The notes beneath the pieces are model-generated. The model saw nothing but the letters and a program-made list of their open reading frames with translations, was not told where the DNA came from and did no database searches. Shown in pieces: positions 35,825 through 44,287 of a stretch of DNA of 64,000 nt. A program made the position numbers and the translations under genes. How positions within the stretch are numbered: the stretch's first letter is position 1; every line of letters begins with the position of its first letter. The stretch is from an uncultured Bacteroidales bacterium. GTDB lineage: Bacteria; Bacteroidota; Bacteroidia; Bacteroidales; Paludibacteraceae. The stretch is taken from NCBI GenBank assembly GCA_937907165.1, contig CALCUH010000150.1, forward strand, positions 1-64,000. The letters are read 5' to 3'.

Positions 35825-35855
35825 AAAAAAAAGCCGCACCATAAGATGCGGCTTT
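35825..35855 (-). terminator. Terminator of the ribosomal-protein operon
   Basis: AAAGCCGCA (35830-35838) pairs with TGCGGCTTT (35847-35855) around an 8-base loop. On the minus strand the stem is followed by a run of T (complement of the A-run at 35825-35832). It ends the long rpsL to rplQ transcript just after rplQ. Confidence 0.85.
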
Positions 35856-35877
35856 AAATATACCGAAAAAATTTGAA

Positions 35878-36381
35878 TTATTCAGCATTAGCAGGAGCCT
35901 CGACAGCAGGAGTCTCAGCGACAACCTCAGCGTCAGCAGCTTGCACTTTCTTCTTAGAAGAACGACGGGTCTTAGTAGCCTTCTTAGGAGCTCCACCCTT
36001 CATCATGTTCTCGTCGAAGTCAACCAATTCGATGAAGCACATCTCAGCAGCGTCATTCAAACGGAAACCAGTTTTGATGATACGAGTATAACCACCTGGG
36101 CGATCAGCGATCTTCTCAGCGATAACCTTGAACAACTCAGTGATAGCCTTCTTATTTTGAAGATAGCTGAAAACCACTCTGTAATTGTTCATAAGTTTCT
36201 GAGGGTCCTTCTCTTTAGCCTTAGTCAACAATGGCTCGATATACTTTCTCAACTCCTTAGCCTTAGCGGTAGTAGTTGTGATTCTCTTGTGTTCGATCAA
36301 AGAGACAGCCAAATTGGCCAACATAGACTCTCTGTGTCCCTTCTTTCTACCAAGATTGTTGAATTTCTTATTATGTCTCAT
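35878..36381 (-). CDS. rplQ: 50S ribosomal protein L17
   Basis: 167 residues. The L17 core is clear (MRHNKKFNNLGRKKGHRESM at the start, then RITTTTAKAKELRKYIEPLL). It packs near the polypeptide exit tunnel of the large subunit. Compared with the roughly 120-residue E. coli form, it has a C-terminal extension of about 40 residues, lysine-rich then A/E/V-rich (ending VEAPANAE), which is common in Bacteroidota. It starts 5 bases after rpoA and is the last gene before the terminator. Confidence 0.97.
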   Translation of the reverse strand: MRHNKKFNNLGRKKGHRESMLANLAVSLIEHKRITTTTAKAKELRKYIEPLLTKAKEKDPQKLMNNYRVVFSYLQNKKAITELFKVIAEKIADRPGGYTRIIKTGFRLNDAAEMCFIELVDFDENMMKGGAPKKATKTRRSSKKKVQAADAEVVAETPAVEAPANAE

Positions 36382-36386
36382 TTTAA

Positions 36387-37379
36387 TTATTCTTTATCTA
36401 ATTTATACTTAGAAATATCCATACCGAACGAAAGGTTCAAAGTATCCAACAACTGGTCAAGCTCAGTCAAGGACTTCTTACCAAAGTTTCTGAACTTTAA
36501 TAAGTCGTTCTTATTGAAGACAACCAATTCGCCTAATGTTTCAACATCTGCAGCCTTCAAGCAGTTAAGCGCACGGACAGAGAGGTCCATGTCGACCAAC
36601 TTAGACTTGAGCAATTGGCGCATATGAAGAACTTCCTCATCGAAATCATCATTAGAACCTTCTTCCGCAGTGTCAAGAGATATCTTCTCATCAGAGAATA
36701 ACAAGAAGTGTTGGATAAGGATTTTAGCGGCCTCTTTCAAAGCCTCTTTAGGATGGATGGAACCATCCGTATCGATTTCGATCACAAGTTTCTCGAAGTC
36801 GGTCTTTTGTTCAACACGATAATTCTCGACAGAATACTTAACGTTACGGATAGGAGTATAGATAGAGTCAATCGCAATTAATCCGATCTCAGAACCAGGG
36901 ATTTTGTTCTCATCAGCAGGAACATAACCGCGACCTTTACCAATCGTCAATTCGATATTGAAAGAAGCGGAAGGATCCAAGCGGCAGATAACCAAATCCT
37001 TATTAAGAACATCGAAACCAGTTAAACTCTTAGCTATATCGCCAGCTTTGAAAATCTCAGTTCCAGAAACATTGATGGAAACCTTCTCATTCTCAATCTC
37101 GCTAACTTTCTGTTTGAAACGTACTTGTTTCAAGTTAAGAATAACGTTGGTTACATCTTCGATAACGCCCGGAATCACAGAGAATTCATGGTCCACACCA
37201 TCAATCTTCATTGAAGTAATAGCGAAGCCCTCCAATGAAGAAAGGAGGATGCGTCGGAGGGCATTACCGATGGTAATACCGTAACCAGGCTCGAGAGGGC
37301 GGAATTCGAACTTACCGTGGAAGTTGTCCGCCTCCAACATGATAACCTTGTCAGGTTTTTGAAACGCTAATATAGCCAT
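36387..37379 (-). CDS. rpoA: RNA polymerase alpha subunit
   Basis: 330 residues. It forms the dimer on which RNA polymerase assembles. Residues 1 to about 230 are the N-terminal assembly domain (FRPLEPGYGITIGNALRRIL, then EGFAITSMKIDGVDHEFSVI). The C-terminal domain (about 255-315) keeps the DNA- and activator-binding helices: LSVRALNCLK carries the Arg equal to E. coli R265, followed by LLKFRNFGKKSLTEL. It lies 10 bases after rpsD in the alpha operon. Confidence 0.98.
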   Translation of the reverse strand: MAILAFQKPDKVIMLEADNFHGKFEFRPLEPGYGITIGNALRRILLSSLEGFAITSMKIDGVDHEFSVIPGVIEDVTNVILNLKQVRFKQKVSEIENEKVSINVSGTEIFKAGDIAKSLTGFDVLNKDLVICRLDPSASFNIELTIGKGRGYVPADENKIPGSEIGLIAIDSIYTPIRNVKYSVENYRVEQKTDFEKLVIEIDTDGSIHPKEALKEAAKILIQHFLLFSDEKISLDTAEEGSNDDFDEEVLHMRQLLKSKLVDMDLSVRALNCLKAADVETLGELVVFNKNDLLKFRNFGKKSLTELDQLLDTLNLSFGMDISKYKLDKE

Positions 37380-37389
37380 GAATCAATTA

Positions 37390-37995
37390 TTATTTAGAGT
37401 AAAGTTCGACGATCAATTGTTCTTTGATATTCTCAGGGATGTCAGCACGTTCAGGCAAGTGAAGGAATTTACCTGCTGAAGCGGAAGCGTCCCATTCCAA
37501 CCAAGGATATTTGCTGTGGTTGAAACCAGACAAAGAATTAACGATCGCCTCCAAAGACTTAGCTTTTTCGCGAACGCCAACGATTTGACCAGGCTTAACA
37601 GAATATGAAGGGATATTGACAACCTCACCGTCGACTACGATGTGCTTGTGAGAAACGAGCTGACGAGCAGCCGCACGAGTAGGAGCGATACCTAAACGGT
37701 AAACGATGTTATCAAGTCTTGTTTCGAGGAGCTGCAAAAGAACCTCACCGGTAATACCCTTAGAACGGTTGGCAGCCTCGAAGAGGTTACGGAATTGTCT
37801 TTCCAATACGCCATAAGTGTATTTAGTCTTTTGCTTCTCAGCCAACTGAATACCGTACTCGGAAGACTTCTTTCTTCTATTTACGCCATGTTGTCCCGGT
37901 GGGAAATTTCTCTTAGCCAAAATCTTATCTGGACCGAAAATTGGTTCACCAAAACGACGCGCAATTTTAGTTTTTGGACCTGTGTATCTAGCCAT
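37390..37995 (-). CDS. rpsD: 30S ribosomal protein S4
   Basis: 201 residues, an early assembly protein at the 16S five-way junction. Seen: MARYTGPKTKIARRFGEPIF, the S4-type RNA-binding motif (LETRLDNIVYRLGIAPTRAA then QLVSHKHIVVDG) and the C-terminal PERADIPENIKEQLIVELYSK region. It has no zinc cysteines, so it is the C-minus form. The gap to rpsK is 108 bases, the longest in the alpha cluster. Confidence 0.97.
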   Translation of the reverse strand: MARYTGPKTKIARRFGEPIFGPDKILAKRNFPPGQHGVNRRKKSSEYGIQLAEKQKTKYTYGVLERQFRNLFEAANRSKGITGEVLLQLLETRLDNIVYRLGIAPTRAAARQLVSHKHIVVDGEVVNIPSYSVKPGQIVGVREKAKSLEAIVNSLSGFNHSKYPWLEWDASASAGKFLHLPERADIPENIKEQLIVELYSK

Positions 37996-38103
37996 TTTTA
38001 CTTACTGTTTATTCAAACCTTGAATCGTGCAGCCGCAATTGCAGAGGGGAAAAAACGCAATTATCACAATGCGAGATTCGAAAGTTGTTATAATACTGTA
38101 TTT
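37996..38103 (-). promoter_or_regulatory. Long rpsK-rpsD gap, possible control site
   Basis: The gap of 108 bases contrasts with gaps of 2-33 bases through nearly all of the cluster. It has no TAnnTTTG match I can see and only weak pairing. S4 is the translational repressor of the alpha operon in E. coli, so a leader-type control site before rpsD is conceivable, but nothing in the sequence proves it. Confidence 0.25.
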
Positions 38104-38493
38104 TTAAACTCTACGTTTTTTAGGTGGTCGACAACCGTTATGTGGTAGTGGTGTTACGTCGACAATCTCAGTCACCTCGATACCAGCACCGTGAACGGTT
38201 CTGATAGCTGACTCACGACCGTTACCTGGTCCTTTAACGTATGCTTTCACCTTTCTCAAACCAAGGTCATAAGCGATCTTAGCGCAATCTTGAGCTGCCA
38301 TTTGAGCTGCATATGGAGTGTTCTTCTTAGAACCTCTGAAGCCCATCTTACCAGCTGATGACCAAGAGATGATTTGTCCGTCAGCGTTAGCCAAAGACAC
38401 GATGATGTTGTTAAAAGAAGAGTGTACGTGCAATTGTCCGTTTGCGTCAACTTTTACTACTCTTTTTTTGGTTGCTACTGCTTTTTTTGCCAT
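38104..38493 (-). CDS. rpsK: 30S ribosomal protein S11
   Basis: 129 residues. It sits on the platform of the small subunit near the mRNA exit, where it contacts the Shine-Dalgarno helix. Conserved S11 stretches are seen: HVHSSFNNIIVSLANADGQI, SAGKMGFRGSKKNTPYAAQM and the glycine-rich VKGPGNGRESAIR. It ends in the basic tail NGCRPPKKRRV. The N-terminus is lysine-rich (MAKKAVATKKRVVKVD). It follows rpsM by 33 bases. Confidence 0.97.
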   Translation of the reverse strand: MAKKAVATKKRVVKVDANGQLHVHSSFNNIIVSLANADGQIISWSSAGKMGFRGSKKNTPYAAQMAAQDCAKIAYDLGLRKVKAYVKGPGNGRESAIRTVHGAGIEVTEIVDVTPLPHNGCRPPKKRRV

Positions 38494-38526
38494 ATCTTTT
38501 TATAATTAAATAGCGTTAGCTAACTA

Positions 38527-38907
38527 TTACTTAGTCGCCTTTTTCTTGTTTGCAACTGTTTTCTTCTTACCCTTACGAGTACGCGCGTTGTTCTTAGTGC
38601 TTTGACCGCGCAAAGGCAGACCAAGACGGTGGCGGATACCACGGTAACAACCGATATCCATCAAACGTTTGATGTTCAATTGCACTTCTGAACGAAGATC
38701 ACCTTCAACCTTGAAGGAAGCGCCGATAATCTCACGAATTTTGGCAGCTTGATCATCAGTCCAATCCTTTACTTTGATGTTCTTGTCAACACCAGCTTGT
38801 GCTAAGATTTTGTTCGCACTACTACGACCTATACCGAAAATATAGGTCAAACCGATTTCACCTCTTTTGTTCTGAGGCAAATCTACTCCGACAATTCTTA
38901 TAGCCAT
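38527..38907 (-). CDS. rpsM: 30S ribosomal protein S13
   Basis: 126 residues, in the head of the small subunit, where it bridges to L5 and touches the P-site tRNA. Seen: MAIRIVGVDLPQNKRGEIGL, the helix-hairpin-helix-like GIGRSSANKIL, and RGIRHRLGLPLRGQSTKNNA followed by a Lys-rich tail. A possible internal promoter lies just upstream (38923-38930). Confidence 0.97.
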   Translation of the reverse strand: MAIRIVGVDLPQNKRGEIGLTYIFGIGRSSANKILAQAGVDKNIKVKDWTDDQAAKIREIIGASFKVEGDLRSEVQLNIKRLMDIGCYRGIRHRLGLPLRGQSTKNNARTRKGKKKTVANKKKATK

Positions 38908-38922
38908 AAACTAATTTTTTTG

Positions 38923-38930
38923 CAAAAGTA
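38923..38930 (-). promoter_or_regulatory. Possible internal promoter before rpsM
   Basis: Minus-strand TACTTTTG matches the Bacteroidota -7 consensus TAnnTTTG exactly and lies in the 31-base gap between rpmJ and rpsM. No -33 TTTG is visible at the right distance inside rpmJ, and the leader would be only about 9 bases. It may be chance. Confidence 0.25.
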
Positions 38931-38938
38931 TAAAAAAA

Positions 38939-39055
38939 TTATCCTTGACGTAGTTTATACTTAGGATTTTTTTTGTTAATAACATACAAATGTCCGTTTC
39001 TCCTAACAATCTTGCACTCAGGAGTACGTTTTTTTAAAGAAGCTTTAACTTTCAT
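38939..39055 (-). CDS. rpmJ: 50S ribosomal protein L36
   Basis: 38 residues read directly from the minus strand: MKVKASLKKRTPECKIVRRN at the start and NPKYKLRQG at the end. It is a small basic protein at the base of the large subunit's stalk region. The zinc-ribbon cysteines of the classic form are reduced to a single Cys (14), so this is the zinc-free type normal for Bacteroidota. It lies 16 bases after infA and 31 before rpsM, the usual position. Confidence 0.95.
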   Translation of the reverse strand: MKVKASLKKRTPECKIVRRNGHLYVINKKNPKYKLRQG

Positions 39056-39071
39056 ATCTCAATTTTCTGTT

Positions 39072-39290
39072 TTATTTGTATCTAAAAGCAATGCGTCCCT
39101 TAGATAAGTCATACGGGGACATTTCCACTCTTACCTTGTCACCTGGCAGGATTTTGATGTAATGCATTCTCATCTTACCAGAAATGTGGGCAGTGATTTC
39201 ATGCCCGTTCTCCAATTCGACGCGGAACATAGCGTTGGACAACGCCTCTACAATCGTTCCGTCTTGTTCAATCGCTGCTTGTTTTGCCAT
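39072..39290 (-). CDS. infA: Translation initiation factor IF-1
   Basis: 72 residues, full length. It is a single OB-fold protein that binds the A site of the 30S subunit during initiation. Seen: MAKQAAIEQDGTIVEALSNA, FRVELENGHEITAHISGKMR and DKVRVEMSPYDLSKGRIAFR, all standard. It starts 4 bases after map and is followed by rpmJ. Confidence 0.98.
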   Translation of the reverse strand: MAKQAAIEQDGTIVEALSNAMFRVELENGHEITAHISGKMRMHYIKILPGDKVRVEMSPYDLSKGRIAFRYK

Positions 39291-39294
39291 TTAG

Positions 39295-40077
39295 CTATAA
39301 TGCTTTAGTACCTAATATTTGTTCGACATATTCAAAAGAGGAAAGGATCTCAGGTCCATCAGGACCTACCGCGATGGTGTGCTCGAAGTGAGCCGCCGGT
39401 AATCCGTCCGAAGTACGGACCGTCCAACCATCTTTTTCCATGTAGACGCTTCTCTTACCCATATTGACGATAGGCTCGATCGCTATCACAATGCCTTCCC
39501 TAAGTAAAAGCCCCATTCGACTCCGTCCGTAATTCGGGACCATCGGTTCCTCATGCATCATTCTACCGATGCCGTGTCCCATGTATTCGCGAACCACCGA
39601 AAATCCGACTGACTCACAATGGGATTGGATGGAATGTCCGATGTCTCCTAATCTGTTACCTTTTATAGCGGATGAAATTCCCTCATAAAGAGAATCTTTC
39701 GTCGTTTTTAAAAGTCTTTTGACCTCGTCAGCAACTTCACCCACACAGAAGGTATAACATGAATCGCCGTGGAATCCGTTGATTTCAGCCCCGCAATCGA
39801 CAGAGACAATGTCACCATCCTTTAGAACATAATCAGAAGGGATTCCGTGAACGACCTGATCGTTGACCGAAGTGCAAATCGAGTTAGGATAACCATAATA
39901 TCCTAAGAAACTCGGGACAGCACCCATGGACCGTATATAATCCTCCGCTAAAGAATCGAGTTGAAGGGTCGTAACACCCGGCTTAACCGCTTTCGCGACC
40001 TCGCCCAAAGTCTTAGCGACAATGTTGTTGCTCAACCGCATCAACTCTACATCTTCAGCAGTCTTTAGATATATCAT
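39295..40077 (-). CDS. map: Methionine aminopeptidase, type I
   Basis: 260 residues. It removes the initiator Met from new proteins whose second residue is small, in the cytoplasm. The five metal ligands are visible: Asp in VSVDCGAEI, Asp in GFHGDSCYTF, His in GHGIGRMMHEEP, Glu in IAIEPIVNMG and the final Glu near the HFEHTIAV segment. There is no N-terminal zinc-finger extension, so it is type Ia. It is 6 bases after secY. The adk gene found between secY and map in many bacteria is absent. Confidence 0.97.
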   Translation of the reverse strand: MIYLKTAEDVELMRLSNNIVAKTLGEVAKAVKPGVTTLQLDSLAEDYIRSMGAVPSFLGYYGYPNSICTSVNDQVVHGIPSDYVLKDGDIVSVDCGAEINGFHGDSCYTFCVGEVADEVKRLLKTTKDSLYEGISSAIKGNRLGDIGHSIQSHCESVGFSVVREYMGHGIGRMMHEEPMVPNYGRSRMGLLLREGIVIAIEPIVNMGKRSVYMEKDGWTVRTSDGLPAAHFEHTIAVGPDGPEILSSFEYVEQILGTKAL

Positions 40078-40083
40078 AAGTCG

Positions 40084-41427
40084 TTAATATACGGAAACAC
40101 CGTTACGACCTCTAATAACAGTACCGTTTTCCATCAAGCCGTCATACTTATGCATGTTCAAATGGCTTTGAACCTGTTGCAAAGTATCGAGAACTACTCC
40201 GACAACGATCAACAGAGAAGTACCTCCGAAGAACTGAGCGAACTGAGTAGTAACGCCGTACTGACGGATGATTGCCGGCAAAATAGCGAGGATTGCCAAG
40301 AAAATAGCGCCAGGGAGAGTGATACGTGACATAATCAAGTCAATGTATTCCGCCGTAGCGTTTCCAGGCTTCACACCCGGGATGAATCCGTTATTACGCT
40401 TCATATCCTCGCTCATCTGTTGAGGATTAATGATGATCGCCACATAGAAGTAGGTGAACAAGATAATCAAGAGAGCGAAAATCAAATTGTATACGAAGCT
40501 GTTATTGTCACGCCACAAAGAGAAGAAAGAACCGCTTCCGTCACCATTACCAATCCAAGGAGTGAAAACCAAAGGGATGAACATGATCGCCTGCGCGAAG
40601 ATGATAGGCATCACATTGGCTGCATTAACCTTCAAAGGTATATATTGACGAACGCCTCCGACTCTTTGACCTTCAACCATACGGTTCGCATATTGAACAG
40701 GGACCTTTCTGACTCCTTGAACCAAAAGGATAGCTGCGCAAGAAACGACTAGCAATCCAAGAATCTCGAGAATCAATTTGATAAGACCTCCGCTTTCGTT
40801 CAAACAGTAAGCGAACTCGGCTGCGAGAGCGTGAGGGAAACGAGCGATGATACCGACAAGAATGATAAAGGAAATACCGTTACCGACACCTTTGTCAGTG
40901 ATACGCTCACCCAACCACATGACGAACATACTACCAGCGCAAAGAATGATGGTCGAAGAAATCTTAAACCATACACCTGCAGGCAAAGCGGAACCTACTT
41001 CCCTTAATTGAACAGACAAGTTCACAAGGTAAGAAGGACCTTGGAGCAATAATATCGCCACGGTCAGATAACGAGTTATCTGCATCATCTTCTTTCTACC
41101 GCTATCACCGTCTTTTTGCATTTTTTGGAATGAAGGGACAGCGATGGTCAACAATTGCACAACGATAGAAGCCGAGATGTACGGCATGATACCGAGCGCA
41201 AAAATGGAAGCGTTGGAGAATGCACCACCAGAGAACATATCCAACAATCCCATCAGACCCTCTGCCGTCTGGTCCTTCAAGCTGGACAACGCAGAAGTGT
41301 CGATGCCCGGCAAAACGACGAATGAACCGAAACGGTATACTAAAACAAATAAAAAGGTCACAAGGATTCGACGTCTCAAATCCTTGGCCTTATAAATGTT
41401 TTTAATGGTTTTTACGAAATTACTCAT
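40084..41427 (-). CDS. secY: Protein translocase subunit SecY
   Basis: 447 residues, the channel-forming subunit of the SecYEG translocon in the inner membrane. Ten hydrophobic segments can be followed, starting with RRILVTFLFVLVYRFGSFVV and including the plug region (GLLDMFSGGAFSNASIFALG). The cytoplasmic loop carrying RKVPVQYANRM and FIPGVKPGNAT is conserved. Its start overlaps the end of rplO by 4 bases, so the two are translationally coupled. It would handle every signal-peptide protein in this window before any T9SS step. Confidence 0.98.
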   Translation of the reverse strand: MSNFVKTIKNIYKAKDLRRRILVTFLFVLVYRFGSFVVLPGIDTSALSSLKDQTAEGLMGLLDMFSGGAFSNASIFALGIMPYISASIVVQLLTIAVPSFQKMQKDGDSGRKKMMQITRYLTVAILLLQGPSYLVNLSVQLREVGSALPAGVWFKISSTIILCAGSMFVMWLGERITDKGVGNGISFIILVGIIARFPHALAAEFAYCLNESGGLIKLILEILGLLVVSCAAILLVQGVRKVPVQYANRMVEGQRVGGVRQYIPLKVNAANVMPIIFAQAIMFIPLVFTPWIGNGDGSGSFFSLWRDNNSFVYNLIFALLIILFTYFYVAIIINPQQMSEDMKRNNGFIPGVKPGNATAEYIDLIMSRITLPGAIFLAILAILPAIIRQYGVTTQFAQFFGGTSLLIVVGVVLDTLQQVQSHLNMHKYDGLMENGTVIRGRNGVSVY

Positions 41428-41885
41428 TTTTCAAGAATTACGATCGTACCACCAACTGCTTCAATTGCTTCCTTAGCGGATTGAGAGAATGCGCTTGCGG
41501 AAACAGTCAACTTGCTAGTCAACTGACCCTTGCGAACATCACCAAGCACCTTGATCAAATCATTGGAAGAAGCGAGACCCGCACCAACCAAAACACTAGG
41601 ATCAATTGCGTCAATGTTTTTCTCAGTAGCGAGAGCTTGAAGATCACCAAGATTGATAACCTTGTATTCTACGCGATTAATGTTCTTGAAGCCAAACTTA
41701 GGCAAACGACGTTGCAATGGCATTTGACCACCCTCGAAACCGATCTTTTTTGAATAACCAGAACGTGACTTCGCACCCTTGTGACCTCTTGTGGAAGTTC
41801 CGCCCTTACCGGAACCCGGACCGCGGCCGATTCTCTTTCTGCTCTTTACAGAGCCCGCAGCTGGTTTCAAATTACTTAAATCCAT
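41424..41885 (-). CDS. rplO: 50S ribosomal protein L15
   Basis: 153 residues. It is a 23S-binding protein important in late large-subunit assembly. The glycine/arginine-rich N-terminal extension that threads into rRNA is clear (RKRIGRGPGSGKGGTSTRGH), as is GFEGGQMPLQRRLPKFGFKN and the globular C-terminal half. It lies 28 bases after rpmD and overlaps secY. Confidence 0.97.
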   Translation of the reverse strand: MDLSNLKPAAGSVKSRKRIGRGPGSGKGGTSTRGHKGAKSRSGYSKKIGFEGGQMPLQRRLPKFGFKNINRVEYKVINLGDLQALATEKNIDAIDPSVLVGAGLASSNDLIKVLGDVRKGQLTSKLTVSASAFSQSAKEAIEAVGGTIVILEK

Positions 41886-41913
41886 TATATGAAATGATTT
41901 AAAATTTTAATAC

Positions 41914-42090
41914 TTATTTTTCTACGATCACCAAATGTTTAACGGCTTCAACCATTCCCAAAACTACAGGAGTGTCTTCGCGTTCAACAACAGAGTTAAT
42001 TTTCTTCAAGCCTAAAGCCGCAAGAGTTTCTCTTTGCTTTTTAGGGCAACCGATCTTACTTTTAACTTGTTTAATCTTTATCTTTGCCAT
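41914..42090 (-). CDS. rpmD: 50S ribosomal protein L30
   Basis: 58 residues read from the minus strand: MAKIKIKQVKSKIGCPKKQR at the start, LAALGLKKINSVVEREDTP in the middle, and HLVIVEK at the end. This is the normal short bacterial L30, on the solvent side of the large subunit. It lies 11 bases after rpsE and 28 before rplO. Confidence 0.95.
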   Translation of the reverse strand: MAKIKIKQVKSKIGCPKKQRETLAALGLKKINSVVEREDTPVVLGMVEAVKHLVIVEK

Positions 42091-42101
42091 AATCCTAAAA
42101 A

Positions 42102-42620
42102 TTAACCTTTAAACACTTTTTCCATTGAAACACCTCTGTTTTGAGCAACAGTGTAAGCGTCACGAATCTCAGAAAGAGCCAAGATTGTAGCCTTCACCAA
42201 GTTGTGAGGGTTGGAAGAGCCCTTTGACTTAGCCAAGACGTCAGTGATACCCACGCTCTCGAGAACCGCACGCATGGCACCACCGGCCTTAACACCGGTA
42301 CCGTGAGATGCAGGTTTCAACAACACTTGAGCTCCACCGAATTTAGCCTCTTGCTCGTGAGGGATAGTACCCTTCAACACAGGCACCTTTACCAAGTTCT
42401 TCTTGGCTGCCTCTACACCTTTCGCTATGGCTGCGGTAACCTCACTGGCTTTACCCAAACCGTAACCGACTACACCTTCCTCGTTTCCTACAACTACGAT
42501 TGCAGCGAAACTAAAAGTACGACCACCTTTGGTAACCTTAGTCACACGGTTAATAGCGACCAACCTATCTTTCAATTCCAAGTCGTTGGTTGACTTAACT
42601 TTACTATTTTCTACAGCCAT
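42102..42620 (-). CDS. rpsE: 30S ribosomal protein S5
   Basis: 172 residues. It helps hold the head-body junction of the small subunit and affects decoding accuracy. The double-stranded-RNA-binding fold is clear: RLVAINRVTKVTKGGRTFSF, then GYGLGKASEVTAAIAKGVEA, then the second domain with LKPASHGTGVKAGGAMRAVL. The spectinomycin-contact loop (TKGGRTFSF) looks wild type. It lies 5 bases after rplR. Confidence 0.97.
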   Translation of the reverse strand: MAVENSKVKSTNDLELKDRLVAINRVTKVTKGGRTFSFAAIVVVGNEEGVVGYGLGKASEVTAAIAKGVEAAKKNLVKVPVLKGTIPHEQEAKFGGAQVLLKPASHGTGVKAGGAMRAVLESVGITDVLAKSKGSSNPHNLVKATILALSEIRDAYTVAQNRGVSMEKVFKG

Positions 42621-42625
42621 AACTA

Positions 42626-42970
42626 TTAAAATTTAAGACCACCCTTACGAGCGGCATCAGCCAATTCCTTAATTCTACCATGATACAAGTATCCGTTACG
42701 GTCGAAAACAACCTCGCTGATACCTGCCTCTAAAGCTTTCTTAGCAACCAATTCGCCAACCTTAGCAGCTTGCTCCTTCTTAGGACACTTCTCAGTCATT
42801 CCGAGTGAAGAAGCCGCAGTCAAAGTTTTGCCTTCCAAATCGTTGATCAATTGAACATAGATTTGTTTGTTGCTTCTAAAAACCGTCATACGAGGACGAG
42901 CAGCAGATCCGGAGATCTTGCCTCTAATTCTCCTCTTTATCTTTAATCTTCTTTCAATTTTAGTCGTCAT
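42626..42970 (-). CDS. rplR: 50S ribosomal protein L18
   Basis: 114 residues. It binds 5S rRNA together with L5. The basic N-terminus (ERRLKIKRRIRGKISGSAAR) and PRMTVFRSNKQIYVQLIND are typical, as is the end with FDRNGYLYHGRIKELADAAR. It lies 21 bases after rplF. Confidence 0.97.
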   Translation of the reverse strand: MTTKIERRLKIKRRIRGKISGSAARPRMTVFRSNKQIYVQLINDLEGKTLTAASSLGMTEKCPKKEQAAKVGELVAKKALEAGISEVVFDRNGYLYHGRIKELADAARKGGLKF

Positions 42971-42991
42971 AATAATAATTTTTTACAATGA

Positions 42992-43546
42992 TTATTTAGC
43001 ACCAGCTGACTTACCAGCCTTACGACGAATCTGCTCGCCAACGAATTTAATACCTTTACCCTTGTAAGGCTCTGGTTTACGGAACGTGCGGATTTTCGCA
43101 CAAACCTGGCCTAACAATTGCTTATCGCAACTTTCGAGGATAACCAAAGGGTTTTGGTTTCTTTCACTCTTAGTCTCGATCTTAATCTCCTTTGGCAATT
43201 GTAAGAAGATGTTATGGGTATAACCTACAGCGAACTCAAGCACTTGACCTTGATTGGAAACACGATAACCGACACCGACAAGTTCAAGCTCTTTCTTGTA
43301 GCCCTGAGATACACCGATAACCATATTATTAATCAAAGCTCTGTACAATCCGTGCATTGAGCGGTGAGGACCGTCCTCTTCACTACGTGAGAAAGAAACA
43401 GTACCGTCTTTGATTTCTACTTTAATGTCGGGATTGACATATTGTGACATTTCGCCCTTAGGACCTTTAACTGTCACTACGTTATCCTCCATGGAAACTG
43501 TAACGCCTGAAGGAATACTGATCGGTAAATTACCTATTCTAGACAT
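42992..43546 (-). CDS. rplF: 50S ribosomal protein L6
   Basis: 184 residues. It sits near the factor-binding site of the large subunit beside the sarcin-ricin loop. Two similar domains are visible, the first starting MSRIGNLPISIPSGVTVSM and the second ending with RTFRKPEPYKGKGIKFVGEQ. It lies 18 bases after rpsH. Confidence 0.97.
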   Translation of the reverse strand: MSRIGNLPISIPSGVTVSMEDNVVTVKGPKGEMSQYVNPDIKVEIKDGTVSFSRSEEDGPHRSMHGLYRALINNMVIGVSQGYKKELELVGVGYRVSNQGQVLEFAVGYTHNIFLQLPKEIKIETKSERNQNPLVILESCDKQLLGQVCAKIRTFRKPEPYKGKGIKFVGEQIRRKAGKSAGAK

Positions 43547-43564
43547 ATTAACAATCCTCCCACA

Positions 43565-43960
43565 TTAATAGATGTAACACAAAACTTCGCCGCCAATCTT
43601 CAAATCGCGAGCTTCCTTATCAGTCATAACTCCTTTGGATGTAGACACGATGGCGATGCCGAGGCCGTTCAAAACCTTAGGCATGTCTTTGTAGCCCACA
43701 TACTTACGCAAACCTGGAGTTGAAACTCTCTTCAACCCCTTGATTGCATTCACTTTGTTGATTGGATCATACTTCAAGGCAATCTTGATAGAGCCTTGAT
43801 AACCCTCATCACTGAACTTGTAGTTCAAGATATAGCCCTTATCGAGCAATATCTTCGTAATCTCCTTTTTCAAATTTGAGGCAGGAACTTCAAGCACTCT
43901 GTGTTTAGCTTGAATAGCGTTCCTCAATCTCGTTAGATAATCTGCTATTGGATCTGTCAT
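43565..43960 (-). CDS. rpsH: 30S ribosomal protein S8
   Basis: 131 residues from MTDPIADYLTRLRNAIQAKH, the universal S8 start. The frame is open 12 codons further up, but that extension is not S8-like. It is a 16S central-domain protein and, in E. coli, the translational repressor of the spc operon. The C-terminal STSKGVMTDKEARDLKIGGE is standard. The gap to rpsN is 53 bases, longer than its neighbours. Confidence 0.97.
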   Translation of the reverse strand: MTDPIADYLTRLRNAIQAKHRVLEVPASNLKKEITKILLDKGYILNYKFSDEGYQGSIKIALKYDPINKVNAIKGLKRVSTPGLRKYVGYKDMPKVLNGLGIAIVSTSKGVMTDKEARDLKIGGEVLCYIY

Positions 43961-44013
43961 AATAAAACAATTAAATTGATCAGGAATACCTGACAATATT
44001 TAACACTAATTTT

Positions 44014-44283
44014 TTACCAGCTTGCCTTCTTCACGCCTGGGATGAGACCTGCAGAAGCCATCTCACGGAATTGTATACGTGAGATACCGAAGAGACGGAT
44101 ATAACCCTTAGGTCTTCCCGTCAACTTGCAACGGTTGTGCTTACGCACTGGCGATGCATTCTTTGGCAATGCTTGAAGAGCTTCGTAGTTACCCTCAGCT
44201 TTGAGCTGTGCTCTCTTCTCAGCATACTTGGCGCAAAGTTTTGCACGTTTTACCTCACGTGCTTTCATTGATTCTTTTGCCAT
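44014..44283 (-). CDS. rpsN: 30S ribosomal protein S14
   Basis: 89 residues, the longer zinc-free (C-minus) form. It sits in the small-subunit head near S3 and S10. Seen: MAKESMKAREVKRAKLCAKY, NRCKLTGRPKGYIRLFGISR and GLIPGVKKASW. The CxxC pairs of the 61-residue zinc type are missing. It lies 4 bases after rplE. Confidence 0.97.
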   Translation of the reverse strand: MAKESMKAREVKRAKLCAKYAEKRAQLKAEGNYEALQALPKNASPVRKHNRCKLTGRPKGYIRLFGISRIQFREMASAGLIPGVKKASW

Positions 44284-44287
44284 CTTA

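Noticed and set aside
43961..43996. Longer N-terminus for S8
   Set aside because: The family starts at MTDPIADYL; the extra 12 codons have no counterpart.
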